Shown here: one piece after another, positions 21,081 through 32,267 of the stretch | Layout: the number at the start of each line of letters is the position of its first letter | How positions within the stretch are numbered: the first letter of the stretch is position 1 | Origin: Austropuccinia psidii | Lineage: Eukaryota > Basidiomycota > Pucciniomycetes > Pucciniales > Sphaerophragmiaceae | Length of the DNA: 64,000 nt | NCBI GenBank assembly: GCA_023105745.1 | Contig: JALGQZ010000011.1 | Coordinates: 47,460,698-47,524,697 of the forward strand | Direction of reading: 5' to 3' | Notes under the pieces: model-generated | What the model saw: the letters and a program-made list of their open reading frames with translations, nothing else | Databases searched by the model: none | What the model was told of the DNA's origin: nothing | Made by a program: the position numbers and the translations under genes

Positions 21081-21104
21081 TGTTCGCTGTCACACCAGCG
21101 AACA
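21081..21104. promoter_or_regulatory. 24-bp palindrome e, 367 bp upstream of the SNF2 gene
   Basis: TGTTCGCTG…CAGCGAACA, nine-bp arms around a six-base centre (TCACAC). CGC-N10-GCG version of the same geometry. Confidence 0.78.
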
Positions 21105-21470
21105 TGACTGCATGCCTCTAATATGCCCTCCACAATAAGCTGCTACAACCCACCCAATTTCGGATGTGCTAATGTCAGCCTTGTTCCACCAAAGGTTTCG
21201 TAACTCGCTGCAGATCCAGCAGTCAAATGGTGCACCCACATTTTGGCCACCTTGCCTTGATATATGCCCCAAACCGGATATGAAAATTATGAGCCCAAGA
21301 GGCCCACCTCCATCAAGACCATGCACGTAACCACAGGCCATCCCCCTTTTGGCCTGTTGCTGCCACTCATATAAGTTCCCCACCTGCGCTTATTCCTCTT
21401 CATTCCCTTTAGCTAACCCTTCCCGATCATATAATTCCCAACTGTCCCCAAATAATTCAAAATAGCCATC

Positions 21471-23903
21471 ATGTCAACCCCTTCACAACCACTTTGCATT
21501 GGGATGATTAATATTCGTATTCAAATAAATAGTGATATAACCTTAAAGCCTGAGAATTCCCACTTAGGTTCTTGGATTATCCTATGGCACAATCAACACA
21601 ACATATTCGTATATCTCCCCAATCACCAGCATGCTATTGGCTCTCTCCCGGGAACCCTTTCCCAAACGTTGATACCATTCCTTGGGGCACCCAAAACGTT
21701 CATGCACTGTGGTCCTGGTGGGGCATGGATTGAAAATTGCCAATCCAATCCTACTCAAATATTATTCGTTGAGGGAGTATTTATGACTGATGCCAATGAT
21801 CCCTCCTCATCTCAGAAACCCAATCTAGCATTGATGTTCTTCACATGGTATCCAAACGTTCTATTCATAATGGAAAGCTTTCGAACACAAGATTTCAAGC
21901 TTAAAATGCCCAAAGAATATGACTGTACTACTCATTGTCAATGTCAACTCTTTACTCCGACATTTCCCGCTTCAAACTCGACGCCTGCTTCATATCCTGC
22001 TGTTTCATCATTGATTTCCAAGCAAAAACTGATACAATTACCCAGTGGATCAGACCTCCCCATGATGACCCCGCCCCATGCCATTATTCAAACCCCCCTC
22101 CTCCCTCATCAAAAGACCGGACTAGCTTTTCTCTGGGATCGAGAAATCCCCAATGGCCAATCAGCCCGTAACCTTTGGGCAACCTCACCCCCAGGATCCA
22201 CTTTTAATGCCAGGCACATCATTACAAACAAGGTCGTTAGCTCATTTGAATCCCTTTCGACCAATACCCCTCTTGGAGGACTGCTTGCGGATGATATGGG
22301 ATTAGGTAAAACCATTCAGGCCATTGCTCTAATTGGTACCTCCAAGGAGCAGATGATTGCAAACCCCCATCGCTCCACGCCCACCATGATCATCTGCCCC
22401 CCTCGCTTAATTACCAACTGGCAATCAGAAATATCCAAGCATGCTCAGGCTGGAGCACTGCATGCCAAAATCTACCATGGTCCCACTCGTCACTCATTAT
22501 CCCAAGCCGACATTTTAAAATATGATATCATCATCACCTCTTACAATACTATCACCCAAGAATTTAAGCAAACCAATCCCTCTACATCATTCATTTTTCA
22601 AATCAATTGGCATTGTATAATCTTGGATGAAGCACAGTGAGTGGCTGAGCTTAAATGATTCAAATTACCTTTTATATCCAATAACCCTTGCCCCCTCTTA
22701 TAGCTATATTCGCTCTCAATACACTGCCACTCACCGTGCCATTAATAGCCTCCTTTCATCCCGTCGAATATGTTTAACGGGCACACCTATTCACAACACC
22801 ATTTATGACCTTTTGGGCATAATATCCTTCATCACTCAACCCCAGAGCGCCGATCAAGATAACTGGTCACCATTCATCCTGAGTAGTCTTTCAAAAGGTT
22901 GCAATGATATTTTGCATTTGGCATTGCGGCATTTAAGTTTGCGCCGCACCAAAACCACACATCTCGAATCTCTCCCCACTATTAGCCATCATTATGAGCT
23001 GCTCCCACTCAACCCGACCATGCAGCAAGAATATTCCACATTATATGAAGAATTCCTATCATCCAAAAGCAAAGGACCAGGAGAGTTTTTCAGAAATATT
23101 AATAAGCTGCGAATATGTTGTAACCATCACATCATGCTTAACACAATTGCGGAGGCGGAGCTGGAAGACCCCGAGGGCAGGAGCACTCAGGATAACTCCC
23201 CAAGAATCACACGAACTATTGTGGATGTGGAAACATGCATGATGAGTAGTAAAATTGCACACCTCCTACAAAGCTTAATGAAGAACAAACAAACAAGGTG
23301 TGGTCCAACGAAATCGGTGGTTTATACCCAATGGACCCAATTTCTAGATTTGTGCGTTAATTCTAATATGCATCCATTACCAATTGACTCCATCTGACTT
23401 TTTTATATTGTAGAATTGGTATTGCTCTTGCCCATCACTCTATCCTTTCAGCACGAATTGATGGAACAATTACACCACGAGCGCAGGACAAGGCGCTTGA
23501 GAATTTCTTCAATAATCCTGAATGTGAAGTACTCATTGCATCCATTGCCGCGGCTGGAACTGGCCTCAATATAACTTGTGCTAATGTAGTCTATTTAATG
23601 GTGAGGGGCCCCCCAAAATTCTCCCCTGATTTTCGGACCCTGACATCCACATTTCCAGGAGCCCAATTGGAACCCAGCCATTGAGGCTCAGGCTGTTGAT
23701 CGTCTACATCGTATTGGCCAACAACGACCTGTACAGGTCATCCACTATATCACTCCTCATTCAGTTGAGGTCAACATGCGGAAGGTACCTTTCAAGCTCA
23801 TCTTTTACTTGATTGTATTACTATTCTGAAATCATTCCTTATGGGAATGCCATATTCCAATTACCAATAGGTCCAAGAAAAGAAAAAATCATTAACTGCG
23901 TGA
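21471..23903 (+). CDS. SNF2-family ATPase of C1, five exons, 719 aa
   Basis: A DNA-translocating ATPase of the Snf2 superfamily, expected to slide or remove DNA-bound proteins. Exons 21471-22636, 22704-23351, 23414-23600, 23659-23784, 23871-23903 sum to 719 codons plus stop. Seen: HQKTGLAFLWDRE near residue 215, Walker A region GGLLADDMGLGKT (Lys 280), PTMIICPPRLITNW, DIIITSYNTI, DEAH (386-389, completed across the first intron), LTGTPIHNTIYDLLG, LRRTK, VVYTQWTQFLDL, AAAGTGLNIT and QAVDRLHRIGQQRPVQV. The spread between motifs I and Ia with the WATSPP…N insert resembles the Rad5/Rad16 branch, but no RING finger is present between the lobes. It is shorter than Rad5. The end (VEVNMRKVQEKKKSLTA) is the usual Snf2 C-terminal helix. 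It is convergent with gene E. Confidence 0.92.
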
Positions 23904-24209
23904 GCCTTACTGATATTATATAATTTGTGATTGACAAAGTTGATAACTCCTGTTGACTCTGGCACAGGTCCACAATTATGAACACCATGAGCTGGATCGA
24001 ACTTCTTCAATATTTCCTCAATGAAAATGAGCAATAGAGTATTATTGCAAGGGAGACGGTGATACATTTCAATTCATATTGTCTATATTCTAACATATTT
24101 AGCAAGTTGTTGCATCCTTAAGAGATAATAATCAGATTTTATTACACCTGCACAAATAATTCACAAAATTTTAATTTGTCACAGTGCTATACCGTGACCA
24201 ATTACTAAG

Positions 24210-26271
24210 TTATTGCAGAGCATCACCATTAGGCCTAATAACTGGCATGTCAAGTATCTTGAGGGCGCTAGTCTGCATCTTACTACAGCCTTTGAGCCAA
24301 TCTTGATCAAATACCTGAAATGATAGGCCTTCCGGAATATCACCATCATCTGTCGATCGTAATTCTGGCAATCTATCAATAGTTTTTTTACCCTTTTTTT
24401 TAATCCGATTACAAAACTCTATGTCTCTATCCATTTTCAATACCAAATCATTAAATAACTGGGAGCGCCAGCGTAATCCCACTTTGCGGTAAACTTGACG
24501 GCCATTTTCCAGTACCTCCTCAGTATCTGAGCATACTCGAGGGTCATTGAATTGTGATGCTAGGATGGGAAATTTAGCCGTATCACACCATTCACGACGG
24601 CGCTCACAGGTCTGCACATAATCAAGTAGATCATCATCAGACTTGGTCCACAATGAAGAAGAGATACAGTAACTAACTCTTTGACGAATCTTTGCGAGCT
24701 TTTGATTCTCTTTCTTTTTTACCAAATACTCGGCATCCTTTTGAATAGACTTCCATTCTCTTTTCAAATAAGTGAAATATCGCTCCATTAAAGCCGCCAC
24801 GACCCCATAGTTGTTATGATCCTTGTTCCAACAGTAGTGATGATACTCAGTGCTGACAAGTGCGAGACGGAATGTACGGTAAAACACCATAGACATCAGC
24901 TCGTTGAACGGATGTTGCCATGAGCTCTCCCAGTCCCAAGTGAATCGCTTTAGTCCTAGCTTGTGGAGCTCATTTTCGCAGTAGCTTTGGAAACCCTGAG
25001 ACTGAACCTGTGTTGATGGCTCATTGAACACATCCTCGGGGACATAACCGAGATGACCAGCCACTTGAATTGCAATTTCACGCTCTTCTGTGCTGGGTGG
25101 TGTTGGTAGTGAGGAAAAATCCTTATCCCTAACTTTGAGTAGGAACAGGCAATGTGCGTGTACTGCTGATCTCATTCCATGGACATTCTCTGGAAGTTCT
25201 GCCTTCAGCCATTTTTGTTGCTCCTTCTGGCTTGCACGTTTCGCCACATTGTGAGCTTTGCGGGCCTGGTTCCTTTGCTGTCTGACCTCGGATTGTTCAA
25301 GCATACTCTGGGCGAGGCCCAGCTGAGGATGGGTGAACTCACTATTTGATTGAGTGCCTTGCTCATGCGCTGTGAAATTGTCCCTCCTTGGTTCATCATT
25401 TCTTTCACTTTGAGTCGGAGACATGTTCTCATCCTCATCATCCACCATTGTTTCTCTTGATGTACTGGCATGACCCGTTCTTGGTTTGGAGGCATATGGA
25501 TGATGACGTCCACTGACTTTCTCTTTATGGACCAGAGGTGAAGACGCATAAAGTTCATCCCCTGCTATGCAAATCATCAGTTAACACATTAAAACATTAA
25601 TGAAGACTGGTCATCCTCACGATCTTCAATTGGCTCCTGAGATCGGACTGACTTGCCTTTAGGTGCCATATCTAACCCATGAAACAAACATATCAAATCA
25701 TGAATAAGTTTCTACTCCAAAATTCAAATGACTTACTTTGATGAAGCGTCAATACTGGATTTCCCTCCGACAGACCGCTCCAAGTTACATTTTCCAAAGG
25801 TCTTTTTCGTCGCCCCCCATCCACGCGCCTTTCATCACCCACATGAACCTGCGATCCTGATGGAATATTGAGGGTTGGCTGTTTACTTTGGCCAAAGGGA
25901 TCCTGGGATGCGACTGGACTCCGACCGGGATTAAGGAGGAACTCACGTGGAAATTTTGATTGGGGATTAGCGTGTGAGGAGATTTGAGGTGTGCCTTCTG
26001 GCCCCTGAGACACATGAATTTGTGTATTAGTGGGATTCGGGGGAATTGGAGTGACGGAAATATTTGGGATCGACCAAGTGCTTGAAGTTGGAGCCTTTGG
26101 ATTGCCCACATCAATGTTAAGACCTGATACATTCATTGAGGATGCGATAGGGGTTGTGAGAGGAATGTTGGGGCTCAATGGTGACTGTGTTTGAACATAT
26201 TCTATGCTAGATTCACTATTTGAGTCATGAACAGAACCTGAACGGGATTTATGTGACTTGAAAGATGACAT
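24210..26271 (-). CDS. Protein E of C1, unknown function, three exons, 646 aa
   Basis: Minus-strand exons 26271-25737, 25671-25621, 25564-24210 join in frame (GT-AG introns of 65 and 56 nt). Residues 1-300 are Ser/Pro/Asn-rich and probably disordered, with KRP and KGK patches. The rest looks helical: a basic stretch NQARKAHNVAKRASQKEQQKWLKAE, then …GHLGYVPEDVFNEP, FTWDWESSWQHPFNELMSMVFYRTFRLAL, a Lys-rich helix and a C-terminal block ending …PNGDALQ. I do not recognise the family. A decayed copy of its C-terminal part is at 48720-49003 plus 60015-60150, so it belongs to the transposon family and is not a host gene caught once. A DNA-binding or transposition-helper role is a guess. Confidence 0.85.
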
Positions 26272-27231
26272 AAGGGCCGAAAAAGTACAGTAATATTTTT
26301 AACTAGATAAAACACCTCAGTATTATGATAAAATAGAGTGATATGAGATGAAATCTTTTCAAATTTAGAATAGAGAAATTCTATGAATAGTTGGAACTAA
26401 GTGTTGTGTGGAAGTCGGATAAGACTCTTTTGAGGAGAATCCTCCCTGCCTCCTCTTGAGCTCCTCCGCTTTTGTCGGAAACCACCCTGCACGGCCTACC
26501 AGCATATAATGTGATATTTCCTTGATCTGAAAGGGGACCCATCATCCATAGGTAATCATATTTGGTAACATTTCCACCTCCCCATTGTCACATTTTGTGA
26601 ATTATCCAAACTGCCAATATATGCATTGAAATTCCCCAACATTGTACATCTGTAAAGGGGTATATTCATGAAGGATTTACCCACAAAAGAGACATCACCT
26701 TTTCACGAAAGGCAAGACAATCCAAATCACATTCCAACTGATTCAAAGCCCGCCGTACTCAAACCAAATACCAAGACTTTAGCTGCACTCCAACCCCTTA
26801 TGTAATAGAGTTATATAGTTATGTCTGTAATAAGGTTTAAACCATGTACGATGGCGTGCCAGCGTACATGGATTAAATGTTAATCCCCTCAATTCAATGG
26901 TAACACTTCACTAATGGAACCCCCTCAATGGTCAAACCCGCACTATCACAATGTGTAAATAAACTAGAATATGTATGAGCATTGAGCAGCATGGCATTTT
27001 ACCCAATTAAACGCCTAACCAATTCCGCCATCCAGATGAGACATGTTAAACTTTATCCACTGCAGCTCATGCTCCATTACAAATGGGATAAAATCCTCAG
27101 CTGGCTCAAATCATCTCCCGCTTCATAAATAATCACTGAATTTTATTTCCAATTAATAACACTCCTAAACACTTTCACATCAACCATAGATATTTATACA
27201 CAAACCAACCGTACTCCCAATTCCTGCAACA
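26272..27231. other. Divergent intergenic region of genes E and F
   Basis: 960 bp between two divergently read genes, with palindrome f near the centre. No gene is seen. It must carry both promoters. Confidence 0.7.
26845..26868. promoter_or_regulatory. 24-bp palindrome f, between genes E and F
   Basis: TGTACGATGGCG/TGCCAGCGTACA with CCA/TGG extending the outer arms to 30 bp. CGA-N10-GCG. It is 574 bp upstream of gene E and 364 bp upstream of the transposase gene. Confidence 0.8.
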
Positions 27232-30200
27232 ATGACAACCCAGCCATATTCCTCAATGCGTATATGCATGTGTCAACACTGCTCAACTCAAACACATTCT
27301 TCCCCTGAGGGTGATAGGCAAGGAGTTGCCTTCACACCTTTCCAATATAAACAGCACATTAAAAAGCTCAAATCAACCATTGCACCCAAATCCCTTCCAA
27401 ACATCCCTACTTCTGCATCAGGATCTGGGTGCCCACAAATTCTATTGGATCAAATCTTCCCAGCTGATTATTCACGTTTGACCCAAAGCACTTTCTCAAC
27501 TCCTGCGGGTCTCAATTCAACTGCACAGAAACCATATAGTGGCAGTCAAACCCTTCCCCCACAAGACCTAGGAATGATAATATCTGCCATTCTATCATTA
27601 AGGTATAATTTACCCCGCAGGGCTTCACGCATACTCAACCCCGCCCTGAACCTGCTGATCAAGTCCAGTATCTCAAGCTCAGCTGGTCCCCCCGCTCCTG
27701 CATTCCATATACCTCAAGATCTGAGTACCATATTTGAACATCTCCAATTGGAGCCAGTGATTCAAAACTATATATGTTGTCCTCAATGTTTCTCTCTTAA
27801 TGGCCTTACTGAATCAGTCACAACTGACCAACCCCACTGTCAACGCCATAATGACCCAAATGATCATGATCCCCCTTGCACACAATCATTAGGCAAATTC
27901 ATCTATTCATCTGAACCCCAAACCCAAAACACAACCAACATGAAGCAAAAATTTATACCAACAAAACATTTCATTTATCAACCATTCAAAAATTGGCTTG
28001 CCAGATTCCTCCAGCGGGCTGGAATTATGGACATTCTGCATCAACATCAACAATCCCAAACTCCCGAAGATTCCCCAAAACGTGACGTCTGGGATGGATT
28101 GGTCTGGAGACGCTTCACTGGCACTAGAAATATCCATGACCCCCCATTCATGTCCATTCCTGGTGCATTGGCCTTCTCCATATATGTGGACTGGTTTAAT
28201 GCACATGGAAAGTCAACCCGGTTGGCTAGCATTGGACCTATCATGCTTATTTGTCTTAATCTCCCCCCAAGTGAAAGATTGAAGCCCGAGAATGTCTATG
28301 TTGCAGGAATCATCCCTGGTCCGAAGGAGCCAACTGCGCTTCAATTGAATTATCTATTAATGCCACTCATCAACGAGCTCAAAGAGCTATGGCAAGGTTA
28401 CCATTTTGCACCCACCTCAACAGGTCCATCAGGATCCTTTATCCGTGTTGCCATCCTCACAGCCATTGCGGATGTGGTTGCCATGCGCAAGCTTACTGGA
28501 TTTATTTCCCATTCAGGAAACCACTTTTGTAATTTTTGCACCATTCACAAAGCTCAAATTGAAGAAATTGGTCCTCAATTTCACTACACGCGCTCATACC
28601 AAAGTCATAAATCAACCATTGCCAAATGGCTTCGGGCAACCCCACAACAAAGACAAGCAATTTTCTCTGAGTATGGAGTGCGATATTCAATTTTGGAAGA
28701 CCTTCCGTATTGGGATGCAACCAGAATGGTTAATCTTGACATAATGCATAATTTAATACTTGGAATTTTGAAGGATCATGCAACTTTCAAATTGTGCATT
28801 CCAGAGGCGAAATCAAAAATTTACTTCAGGTCCCGCAGGAAATCCAATGACACCAACAGTTCAGACTCAGATTCCATGACCTCCAACAGCTCTCTTGATA
28901 AAATCACATTGAGAGAGGCCCGCTCCCTGAGAAGAGACGCAGCAAAAATAATAAATGAGCCACTCCCCACTACTTCCACCCGAAAAAACTACTTCCCAAT
29001 GCCCACCCCTAACACAGAACATCCATCTAGTGGTTCTGCGGAGATTCCTTCATTTGATGCCGATTACATCCCCACTTCTGAAATACCCTCTGAATTGGAT
29101 ATCACTGCACTGAGTGATCACCAGATCAAGGGTGAGGCTCTTGAGCATCTCCGACAAATCATATCTGAGACCATAATTCCCTCATCATGGACAAGAGTTC
29201 CCCGCAAAATGGGTTCCCCCTCTCATGGTAGCTTAAAAGCCGCTGAATGGGCTCTCTTATATAAGGTCTATATTCCATTTCTAATGCTCAGTCAACAGAT
29301 GTCATTAGATGCACACCAATCTGCCAACACTCAAAGAAAAATGGGTCAGTCAGAAGAACTTGCAAATGAACTAGCCAAGAATACATTCCATTTGATTAGT
29401 GCTATCAACATTGCCACAAGCTGGACTGTTTCAATAGATGATGCGACTGCATTTGCTGAACATTGGAAAAAATTCCGCCTTTCCAATCAACACCTGTTCC
29501 CAAAACAGAAAAGTAAACCAAATCATCATTTTGCTGATCATATTCCCGAACTCTTCCAACGTTGGGGCCCAGCACAAGCCTCAGCCACATGGGGTTATGA
29601 GCGCTTGATTGGAGTATTTGCAAAGATGCCAACAAATAACAAGATATGTAAGTCAATTAATAAGATCAATATATTCACATTGATTAAACACCTGAACTGA
29701 ATAAGACTAACTTTTTGCAACTCTGAATAGATGATATAGATAAAACCTTACTTCAACATATCTGTCGATGTTCCAACCTTTCCGTTCTCCTGAAATCCCC
29801 ATCTGTGCCATGTGAAATAAAACAGCTTTTCGAATCACAGCCACCTGCCGTGTTCAATCACCATAAATATAACAAGCCATCCCGCCATGACCAACAAAAT
29901 TATGATTGCCTGGTTGAGTACTTACAGACTTTTCATGCAACAAGGGAAATAGTTGATTGGATCAGCTTAGACACTACCGTGCAATCCACAAGTCCTCCCA
30001 CTTCAAGGATTGTCTCACCTTGGTATTTTCCAGTTTCAAACATTAATATTGGGAACAATATATTTTCAACTGAATCCAAAAATATCAGCAACAGTGTGAT
30101 ATGTTTTCTGAGGGGCAACTCACGACAATTTGGTATTATTGATAGCATTTTCAAAGTCTCTGAGCCATCTAGCATACTGAACAATAACTTTCTGATTTTA

Positions 30201-30392
30201 AAACCTTTGAAGATTGATGTGAATTTCCTACCAGATTGGCCGCATCTGAATATTTATAAAGCTGTTGGTTTTGATGATGGACACTTGATTATATCTGAAG
30301 AAGAAATAGAAGGTAACTGTGGATTGTATGATAACAAAGCTCTGTCATGTGGACTGCTTGTAATGATAAAGCCGTTATTTCATGATATTTAG
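27232..30392 (+). CDS. Tnp2-type CACTA transposase of C1, two exons, 1025 aa
   Basis: Expected to cut and join the CACC ends. Exon 1 is 27232-29647, exon 2 29731-30392, joined in frame. Seen: an N-terminal Cys/His cluster (ICMCQHCSTQTH), ICCPQCFSLNG at about 180, SIYVDWFNAHGKS (Asp 320), LICLNLPPSERLKPENVYVAGIIPGPKEP, LLMPLINELKELW, AIADVVAMRKLTGF…NHFCNFC (Asp 414) and DLPYWDATRMVNLDIMHNLILGILKDH (Asp 503). The order and wording of these blocks are those of the Transposase_21/Tnp2 family. Exon 2 encodes a less conserved C-terminal region. A GTAACT at 30313 could be another donor, so the 3' end is less sure. It is divergent from gene E. Confidence 0.93.
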
Positions 30393-30639
30393 TCTACTAA
30401 AATGCAAATCTCTCAGATTCATTAGCAATTTTGCTAGTGAAATAATTGCCTCAAAATTTAGTGACAGAGACATGCCATTGTGACAAGCAAAGCCCATTAT
30501 TTCACATTGCCACAAAGAACTTACTATTTTGACATTGGGTACAGTGTGAATAAGCCAAGTCCAATGATCAAATGACCCATACACTCACCTTTCACAGCAT
30601 CCAAGATTTCTAACTGCGCCATCATCATGTTGGAAGCGG
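30393..30639. other. Intergenic, right part of C1, no gene seen
   Basis: Noncoding sequence between the transposase stop and the CACACG array. Confidence 0.5.
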
Positions 30640-30850
30640 AATCGGCTTTTGCGTACCCACACCCGCATGTGCACCCGCACGCGCCAATGCACACGCACAC
30701 GCACCCGCACACGCACACCCACCGGCACGCGCCAATGCACACGCACACGCACCCGCACACGCACACGCCAATGCACACGCAAACCCACCCGCACACGCCA
30801 ATGCACACGCAAACACACCCGCCCCCACGCATGCACACGCACACTTCATG
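30640..30850. repeat. CACACG-type minisatellite at the right end of C1
   Basis: Runs of ACACGC, ACCCGC and GCCAATGCACACGC in loose repeats of about 20-50 bp. It produces His/Thr-rich and Cys/Val-rich frames on opposite strands that are artefacts. Each ACGC holds a CpG. Confidence 0.9.
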
Positions 30851-31130
30851 GATGACCTGGTGAAGTCAAACCCCCCGCCTACATCAAGACTGGCTGAAGG
30901 ACATCTTTGATGTGTGTGTGTGCAAACAGGCGGGTCTGGTGTAATTTTTACCAATCATCGGACGGTTGTGGGATGATCAGGCGGTGAGGAATCTGAGTTG
31001 AAGGCACAGGGGAACCAATATTATTGGATGTCACAGGATTTGGTGTAAGACCAGAGTGTGACGTGTGCTCGACGTTCGCTTGATTTTCGCTTGACGTGAG
31101 CTCGACTTTTATCCTGCTTGACGTTTGCTT
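30851..31130. other. Right subterminal region of C1
   Basis: The last 80 bp before the terminal repeat contain GCTTGACGT/CGCTTGA motifs in direct array (31035-31130: GCTCGACGTTCGCTTGA, CGCTTGACGTGAGCTCGA, GCTTGACGTTTGCTTGACGTG). The reverse complement ACGTCAAGC is related to the CGTCAA motifs of the left end. Such subterminal motifs are the binding sites of accessory proteins in plant CACTA elements. Confidence 0.7.
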
Positions 31131-31176
31131 GACGTGAAGTCAATCGCCGACGATTGACACGAGATTCGCCCCGGTG
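31131..31176 (-). repeat. Right terminal inverted repeat of C1
   Basis: Reverse complement of 10243-10288 with two differences (G for A at position 5, T for C at position 18). TCA follows at 31177-31179. Confidence 0.95.
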
Positions 31177-31636
31177 TCATGTTCAGTAAACACTTCAAGG
31201 CTGTGCAGTCTGTGTAGACTTCAAAGACTGCACGCTCCAAAAAATAGTGGAGTTTCTCTAGAGCCCAGAATAAGCATAGACATTCAATTTGGGTGGCCCC
31301 ATACCTGGCTTCTGAATCTTTTAGTTGCCTAGAGTTGTAACATATTAATCCTTCTCTTGGTTCACCATTTACAATTTGTCTCTGGGGAAGGGCTGCTCCT
31401 AGGCCTTGGCTGCATGCTGCATCTATGTATAACTTGAATGTAAGCTTAAAGTCAGGAAAGATGAGCACAGGTGTATTAGTGAGTTCATGTTTGATCCGCG
31501 CATGTGAATCCCTTCTTTCCTTGTTAATTTCAAAAACTACATCTTTTGAACATAACTTGTATAGACTACTAGTTTTGTGGGCAAAGGTTTTGATGTGGTT
31601 CCTATAGTAGCTAGCAAACCCAAGGAAAGATTGCAT
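31177..31636 (-). pseudogene. G2 RNase H, part before the C1 insertion
   Basis: The minus strand reads SFLGFASYYRNHI, KLYIDAACSQGLGAALPQ, EARYGATQIECLCLFWALEKLHYF and VYTDCTALKCLLNM, and is cut at the last Met codon by C1. The remainder (KTTNRHMFRWQIA) is at 10242. Catalytic Asp residues of RNase H are still in place in this half. Confidence 0.88.
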
Positions 31637-32258
31637 CTCTTTGATTTTTTGGTACTGGCTTTTGCAGTACTGCTGCTACTTTGTTCTGGTCTATTTCCAG
31701 ACTAAGACCTGAGACTTTATGTCCTAGATCTAGTAGCTCTTGTTGGCCAAAATTCCACCTTTTAAGTGGAATTCTCAGATTGATGGTTGTGCTTTTACTG
31801 AGGACTCTGTGTATGTACTGCAAATGGTCCTCCCATGTCTCTGAGTATATAATGATATAATCAATATATACTACCATCCAGCCTTCTAATATTCCTTCTT
31901 GGAATATTGTGTCCAAAATCCTTTGGAAGTTGGCTAGTGCATTTGTAATGCCAAATGGCCTCCTGGTGTACCCATATATGCCCATATGGCATATGATTCT
32001 GAGTAGTTTCATTGATTTTGGTTTAACTCCAGTCTGGTGGCAGCCTTTCATACAATCCATCTTGGTTATGTATTTGTCTTTTGCCAGTTTATCTAGGGAA
32101 TGAGGTATCCTTGGTATGGGGTACCTGTCAGCTTTTGTGTAGCTGTTCAGAGGTCTGGAATCTCCACACAGCCTAGATTTTCCATCATGCCAGGTGATCA
32201 GGACAGGAGTGGTTATTTCCACTTTTTCATTGTGTCCAATCTTCCTGCTGAAATGCAT
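31611..32258 (-). pseudogene. G2 reverse transcriptase, catalytic Asp lost
   Basis: [59 protein letters not shown] and RPFGITNALANFQRIL are Ty3/gypsy reverse transcriptase motifs. The active-site box reads VVYIDYIIIYSETW, so the second Asp of YIDD is Tyr. That alone should abolish polymerisation. A frameshift separates it from the RNase H frame near 31620. Confidence 0.88.
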
Positions 32259-32267
32259 ATCCAGGAG

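Larger units (their letters stand above)
10243..31176 (+). mobile_element. Giant cargo-carrying CACTA-type transposon C1, 20.9 kb
   Basis: Terminal inverted repeats of 46 bp with two mismatches, a CACC start, 3-bp target duplication TCA and a Tnp2-type transposase place it in the CACTA (EnSpm) superfamily. Insertion broke the G2 RNase H frame and excision in silico restores it, so the ends are exact. It carries protein A, a TET/JBP-like dioxygenase, a Zn2Cys6 protein, a SNF2 ATPase, protein E and the transposase, with minisatellites and six 24-bp palindromes in the intergenic parts. Five of the six genes read cleanly after splicing; protein A has one likely 1-nt deletion. CpG is abundant inside and nearly absent outside. 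A decayed copy at 46560-48269 ends at the same terminal repeat, confirming the left boundary. Confidence 0.95.

Noticed and set aside
22600..22640. SNF2 protein with a DEAQ box ending at 22640
   Set aside because: The Q comes from reading into an intron; splicing at 22636/22704 gives DEAH and the remaining helicase motifs.
30524..30954. His/Thr-rich or Cys/Val-rich proteins
   Set aside because: Frames of the CACACG array, open on both strands without other support.
10243..31176. Starship-type giant element
   Set aside because: No tyrosine recombinase captain gene is seen; the ends, 3-bp duplication and Tnp2 transposase are of CACTA type.
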